From: Fimbriimonadaceae bacterium
Lineage (GTDB): Bacteria > Armatimonadota > UBA10988
Assembly (NCBI GenBank): GCA_020850355.1
Contig: JADZEX010000072.1
Coordinates: 48,822-112,821 of the forward strand
Direction of reading: 5' to 3'
DNA length: 64,000 bases
Part shown: positions 60,077-64,000 of the stretch, piece by piece
Layout of the letters: each line of letters starts with the position of its first letter
Position numbering within the stretch: position 1 is the first letter of the stretch
Position numbers and translations under genes: made by a program
The notes under the pieces: model-generated
The model's database searches: none
Seen by the model: only the letters and a program-made list of their open reading frames with translations
What the model was told of the DNA's origin: nothing

Positions 60077-62794
60077 TCACTCGCCCGTCACCCAGACCGG
60101 CTTCCAGATCCCGCCGGCGTAGCCGCTGTCGTGAACGCGGAAGGTCAGCCGGTGGCGGCCGGGGGGTAGCTTGGCGGTCAGGTCGACGGCCACCGGCTTG
60201 TCCCACAGCAGGCCAGGGTCGCCGTGGCTGCCGCCGGCAGGGAGGCCGTCGATCCAGAGGTCGAAGGTCTCGTCGACCGCCTCGCAGAGCAGCCACAGGC
60301 GCTGGGCGGAGTGGGTTGGCAGGTCCACCTCGACGCTGTACCAGGCAACTCCGTCGTAGCCGCCGTGGCCCTGCTCTTCCCAGCACTTCAGGATCGTGAT
60401 CGGTTGCCAGGCGGCGTCCGGCGGCAGCTCGAACCAGCGCTCGCGCAGCCCTTGATCGGCGGGATCGCGGCGGAAGCTCCAGGTGTCGGGCAGGCGTAGC
60501 AGCCGCCGGGCACGGAGGGCGGCCAGCGGCGGGCGATAGTCCAGCCCGAGCCGGCCGTAGTAGCCCAGGATCGGAGCGATCTGGCGGCGGCGCAGGAGGT
60601 CCGCGAGCTGGTCCTGCAGGGGCGCCGCCTCCTCGTAGCGTTCGGCCGCGGTGAGCTGGTCGAGCTGGGCGAACCAGAGGGCGCAGCGCTGTCGCTCGAT
60701 CCGGGCGCGGCCGTCGTCGTCGGCCGCGGCCAGCAGCGCTGTATCGAGCAGGCGATGCCCCTCACGGACGACGCTGGGCGTCCACTTGGTGAGGTCGTTG
60801 AAGCTGACGTGCGCCGCGGGTGCCGTCTGCACGGCGCGCTGCAGATGGCGGTACCAGGCGGCCATCGCCGGGCCGGCCGGGCCGTAGACGCGGGCGCACC
60901 AGTCGTCGATGAAGGCCTCGACGTTGGTGGTGACATCCCACTCCAGGCGCGCCCGCAGGTTCAGCAGGAGGGCCGACGCGGTGAAGGTGGTGTCCCACTC
61001 GTCGCTCAGGAAGCGCACCCCGCGGGCGTGCGCCGTGCGCAGCAGGTCGGCCTCGGCGGCGAAGTAGGGGCCGGGCATTTCGAGGTGGTGGTAGTCCAGG
61101 TAGCGGTACAACGCCAGCGGCGCCAGCCGCCGCCAGCCGTCCAGGCGGCGCAGCCCTTGGGCGTTGATCGGGCAGGCCCGGTCGGCGCAGGTGTGCTTGA
61201 AACACTGGTCCCACCAGGTCAGCTCGACCATCACGTTCCGCCGGGGCTTGACGCGGCGGGGCAGCTCGCGGGTCGAGCCGTAGGCAAAGGTGGAGACGTA
61301 ACGGTCGGGGTAGCGCGGCTCGACCAGCGCGGCGACGCGGTTGATGAAGGTCAGCCAGCGGTCGGTCAGGTAGTAGGTGCCCGCCTGCTGCGGCGTCCAG
61401 ACCTGCGGCACCGGGTCCAGGGCCCGGCAGGCGGCGCACTCGCACCAGAAGCTCGGTTCGTCCTCCGCGTTGACGCAGTAGCGGCGCGCGTTGGGGTGGC
61501 TGTCGAAGTAGTCGACGATCGCCTCGGCGACGCGCTCGGCCAGACCGGGTGCGCTGACGCAGAGCTCGGCCGCACGGCCGCTGGAGTGCTTCGCGGTGCG
61601 CTGGCCGGCGACCAGCGGGTAATACTCGGGGTGGCTGGCGAACAGCTCCTCGGGGGGCACGATGGCGTACAGCGAGTGGCCGGCCATCTCGTCGCTGCCG
61701 CCGCCGCGGATGGCGCCGTAGTCCCAGGTCGGGCAGTAGCTGGCCTTCAGCCGGTTCATCTGATTGCGGGCGGCCCAATCGACCCAGGCTTCGGTGTCGA
61801 TATGGCGCGCCTCCCAGTCGGGCGGCTGGTGGTGCACTTGGATGATGTGCCCGCCGCGGAGGTCGAAGCTGGGCCGATGCACGACGCGGCGCGGCGGCAG
61901 CGTCAGCGGCCCGGACGGCGGGAGCACCTCACCCAGCGGGCCGGGCCAGGCCCAGCGGCAGCCGAGCTGACGAAACCACTCCTGGACCGCGTAGTAGACC
62001 CCACGCGGGGTGTTGCCGAGGCAGACCACGGCGGTCGGCGAGACGTCGAGGACGATGCCCTCCGGGCCGACCCGCGCCAGGTCACGGGCGTAACTGCGGT
62101 ACGGCGGGGTGACGCCAATCCAGACTCGCCGCCCCGGCCCGCTGACGGCGCTGGCGGCGACCACCGCTGGCCTGTGGCCAGTGATCGCCCCCAGGATGCG
62201 CTGTGCCTCAGCGGCCAGGTAGCCGTGGTGCGGACCCGCGGCGTCGGGCACGACCACCGCCAGCAAGGAGGCCCCGTCGGTCGGCACGGCATCCCCGGCC
62301 ACCGCTGGCGCGGGGCTGCGGACGGTCAGGCTGAGGTCGTCGAACCAGACTGTGCCGCTGCGGAGGCTCTGCAAGTAGAGCCCATGCCGGCCGGTGGTGG
62401 TGACCGCAAACTCGCCCTCGAGGCGCGTCCACTCGCCGGCGCTGCTGTTGGCCTGGAACCCGGCGGCGCCGCCGGGCAGCCAGACCTGGGCGACCGCGTC
62501 GCCGCTGGTGCGGACCCAGGCTGCCAGGTGGTACTTCGCCCCGGCCTGCAGATAGAGGTCGGTGGTGTACCAGCGGGCCCAGCCGTCGCCGGTCTGCGTC
62601 GGGGTGGCGACGATGCTCAGGCTGCGGCGGCCGGCGTGGGCGGTGGGGCTGATCTCGAAGCGGTACTCGCCGCGTGGAACATGCTGCTGCCAGCCGCCGA
62701 CGCTGCGGCGTCCGCCGCTCTCGAAGTCGCCGTTGGGCAACAGGTCCGCTGGGGCCAAGGCCATCAGCAGGGCCAACCAGCCGCAGAATCCCAT
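60077..62794 (-). CDS. Secreted DUF4838 glycoside-hydrolase-like protein
   Basis: A 905-residue secreted protein. After a short signal peptide (to about residue 16) comes a CBM4/9-like domain (LLPNGDFESGG; about 18-160). Residues about 175-290 have an alpha-glucuronidase-like N-terminal fold, and a DUF4838 TIM-barrel-type catalytic region follows (about 310-640, including RYCVNAEDEPSFWCEC and STFAYGS); a C-terminal domain around 790-900 is galactose-binding-like. DUF4838 proteins are putative glycosidases for uronic-acid-containing glycans, mainly in Planctomycetota, Lentisphaerota and related groups. Catalytic Glu/Asp cannot be assigned securely from sequence alone. The sialidase-like gene diverges 84 bp away. 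Confidence 0.88.
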   Translation of the reverse strand: MGFCGWLALLMALAPADLLPNGDFESGGRRSVGGWQQHVPRGEYRFEISPTAHAGRRSLSIVATPTQTGDGWARWYTTDLYLQAGAKYHLAAWVRTSGDAVAQVWLPGGAAGFQANSSAGEWTRLEGEFAVTTTGRHGLYLQSLRSGTVWFDDLSLTVRSPAPAVAGDAVPTDGASLLAVVVPDAAGPHHGYLAAEAQRILGAITGHRPAVVAASAVSGPGRRVWIGVTPPYRSYARDLARVGPEGIVLDVSPTAVVCLGNTPRGVYYAVQEWFRQLGCRWAWPGPLGEVLPPSGPLTLPPRRVVHRPSFDLRGGHIIQVHHQPPDWEARHIDTEAWVDWAARNQMNRLKASYCPTWDYGAIRGGGSDEMAGHSLYAIVPPEELFASHPEYYPLVAGQRTAKHSSGRAAELCVSAPGLAERVAEAIVDYFDSHPNARRYCVNAEDEPSFWCECAACRALDPVPQVWTPQQAGTYYLTDRWLTFINRVAALVEPRYPDRYVSTFAYGSTRELPRRVKPRRNVMVELTWWDQCFKHTCADRACPINAQGLRRLDGWRRLAPLALYRYLDYHHLEMPGPYFAAEADLLRTAHARGVRFLSDEWDTTFTASALLLNLRARLEWDVTTNVEAFIDDWCARVYGPAGPAMAAWYRHLQRAVQTAPAAHVSFNDLTKWTPSVVREGHRLLDTALLAAADDDGRARIERQRCALWFAQLDQLTAAERYEEAAPLQDQLADLLRRRQIAPILGYYGRLGLDYRPPLAALRARRLLRLPDTWSFRRDPADQGLRERWFELPPDAAWQPITILKCWEEQGHGGYDGVAWYSVEVDLPTHSAQRLWLLCEAVDETFDLWIDGLPAGGSHGDPGLLWDKPVAVDLTAKLPPGRHRLTFRVHDSGYAGGIWKPVWVTGE

Positions 62795-62878
62795 CCTTGG
62801 CCTCCGAGTCGCCCTCGCCGATTGGCCGAAAGGTCTGCCGCCCCTGCGCCCGAATCAGCGGGCGAGGTGAATCGGCTG

Positions 62879-63895
62879 ATGAACGACCGCAAGGCCCTGG
62901 TCTACAAAGGGATGCCCCCGGCTGTCTGTTGCTGCGACAGCGCGCTGCGGCTGCTGCCCAGTGGCGAGTGGATCACCTTCTTCATGACCGGCGGCGACAT
63001 CGAGCCGCAGCGCGAGAACTACGTCGCGCTGTGCCGCTCGGCTGACCAGGGCGAGGTCTGGGGCCCGGCCGAGGTGGTCCTGCAGCCGCCCGACTGTGCT
63101 GCCACGATGACCGAGGTGTGGATCGATGACGGCGTGATCACCTTGTTCGTGAACCTCCACGCCGGCTACTTCGACCAGTGGCGCAACTACACCATCGGCA
63201 GCACCGACGACGGCCACACCTGGAGCGCACCACAGGTCTTCGAGCCACTACCACGGCGCGGTTTCGTGCGCAACCGCTGCCTCACCAGTTGGGGCGAGTG
63301 GGTCGTGCCGTACCAGTACTACGAGCCGACCGGCGACCCCGACGCGTCGCCGCTGCGCGACGGGTCGTTCGAGTCGATGTGGGCCGGCGTCCTGATCAGC
63401 GGCGACGGCGGGCAGACCTGGCAGCAGAGCCCCCGGATCCGCGGCCGCTGCTGGGCCGAACCGAACGTGGTCGAGTTGTCCGACGGCCGGCTGGTGATGC
63501 TGCTGCGGGCTGACGGCACGGGCTGCCTGTGGCGCAGCGAATCAGGTGACCGCGGGCGCACTTGGAGCGAGGCGCAACGGACCGACCTCCCGAACCCCGG
63601 CAGCAAGTTCCGATTGTTCCGCCTGCGCGACGGCCGGATCGTGCTGCTGCACAACCCCAACCCGTTGACGCACCACCCCAACTCGAAGCACTACGCAGCC
63701 TGCAACCGCAACCCGCTGGCGCTCTGGATCAGCGCGGACGACATGCAGACCTGGGGCTACCAGCGCGTGCTGATCGACTTTCCTGGCCACCTGGCCTACC
63801 CCGACGGGGAGATCGACGCCGCCGAGGAGTGGCTGCACTTCGCCTTCGACTACAACCGCCACAACGTCGTTTACTGGGGCGCCCGACTGCCGTAA
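62879..63895 (+). CDS. Sialidase-like (BNR/Asp-box) glycosidase
   Basis: A 338-residue six-bladed-propeller protein without a signal peptide. Asp-box-type repeats are visible: STDDGHTWSAPQ, SGDGGQTWQQS and GDRGRTWSEAQ, as in exo-alpha-sialidases and related neuraminidase-fold proteins of PVC bacteria. The sialidase arginine triad is not convincing by eye, so it may act on another sugar. ATG 62879 was chosen for its AGGTGA ribosome-binding site. The final codons (GARLP and stop) lie within a 34-bp repeat unit that is then tandemly repeated to the end of the window, so the true C-terminus is uncertain at the assembly level. It diverges from the DUF4838 gene. Confidence 0.85.
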   Translation: MNDRKALVYKGMPPAVCCCDSALRLLPSGEWITFFMTGGDIEPQRENYVALCRSADQGEVWGPAEVVLQPPDCAATMTEVWIDDGVITLFVNLHAGYFDQWRNYTIGSTDDGHTWSAPQVFEPLPRRGFVRNRCLTSWGEWVVPYQYYEPTGDPDASPLRDGSFESMWAGVLISGDGGQTWQQSPRIRGRCWAEPNVVELSDGRLVMLLRADGTGCLWRSESGDRGRTWSEAQRTDLPNPGSKFRLFRLRDGRIVLLHNPNPLTHHPNSKHYAACNRNPLALWISADDMQTWGYQRVLIDFPGHLAYPDGEIDAAEEWLHFAFDYNRHNVVYWGARLP

Positions 63896-64000
63896 CGGGC
63901 GCCCTCTGCCAGGCGCCCGACTGCCGTAACGGGCGCCCTCTGCCAGGCGCCCGACTGCCGTAACGGGCGCCCTCTGCCAGGCGCCCGACTGCCGTAACGG
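63879..64000. repeat. 34-bp direct tandem repeat running off the window
   Basis: Unit of 34 bp, identical copies at 63879, 63913 and 63947, and a partial copy from 63981 to the window end. Each unit has GGGCGCC and GGCGCCC arms around an 8-base loop (7-bp stem) and repeats the sialidase stop codon TAA. There are no unique spacers, so it is not a CRISPR array. It could be a genuine satellite or an artefact at a contig edge. Confidence 0.85.

Noticed and set aside
63879..64000. CRISPR array at the window end
   Set aside because: Repeat units are contiguous with no unique spacers between them and no cas gene is near.

Overview
The window is very GC-rich and almost completely coding. The genes point to a Gram-negative bacterium with an outer membrane: there are several lipoprotein signals, twin-arginine signals, and a secreted protein ending in a beta-barrel-like domain. 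A DUF1587/1592/1588/1585-type c-cytochrome protein followed by a DUF1552 protein, a DUF4838 glycosidase beside a sialidase-like protein, and many large secreted Ig-like proteins resemble Planctomycetota or related lineages (also Verrucomicrobiota, Acidobacteriota, Hydrogenedentota). No rRNA is present, so the phylum is an inference.

Layout. 1-2.6 kb: clpX end and lon. 2.6-9.3 kb: nine tightly packed or overlapping minus-strand genes behind one near-consensus promoter: DHH phosphoesterase, UPF0173 hydrolase, RsbW-type kinase, STAS anti-anti-sigma factor, metallo-beta-lactamase hydrolase, acpS, fabG, fabF, and a ketosynthase that lacks all three catalytic residues. 9.5-15.8 kb: a three-gene minus-strand group (metallopeptidase/propeller/barrel protein, TPR-adenylate cyclase, cysteine desulfurase). 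15.9-22.4 kb: a helix-turn-helix-like protein of unknown function, a membrane-anchored HEAT-repeat protein and a BACON-like lipoprotein. 22.4-25.8 kb: an SDR gene diverging from a recQ-family helicase that lacks the usual zinc cysteines and probably has a leaderless mRNA. 25.8-38.6 kb: three envelope or secreted genes, including a 2789-residue protein with adhesin-like repeats and a polymorphic-toxin-like C-terminus. 38.7-42.7 kb: a PaoABC-type molybdenum hydroxylase operon with a fourth, small cysteine-containing gene. 43.0-50.2 kb: two unknown genes, an M6-like metalloprotease, a beta-helix protein and a glycosyltransferase. 50.3-57.3 kb: the DUF1592/DUF1552 pair, an M3-like peptidase, an M48 lipoprotein and a branched-chain aminotransferase. 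57.3-60 kb: a VOC-HMA fusion gene directly behind tRNA-Gly and tRNA-Pro, then a two-gene ABC-ATPase + TOPRIM module that looks like a split OLD / PARIS-type defence system. 60-64 kb: divergent DUF4838 glycosidase and sialidase-like genes, ending in a 34-bp tandem array that runs off the window.

Ten sigma70-like promoters (TTG-rich -35 box, 17-18 bp spacer, TA-rich -10 box) were found by eye upstream of genes or operons. They support several start-codon choices. The strongest leads for new biology are the ATPase/TOPRIM pair abutting the tRNA promoter, the giant secreted protein with a pretoxin-like region, the dead ketosynthase in the nine-gene operon, and the small cysteine protein of the molybdoenzyme operon.
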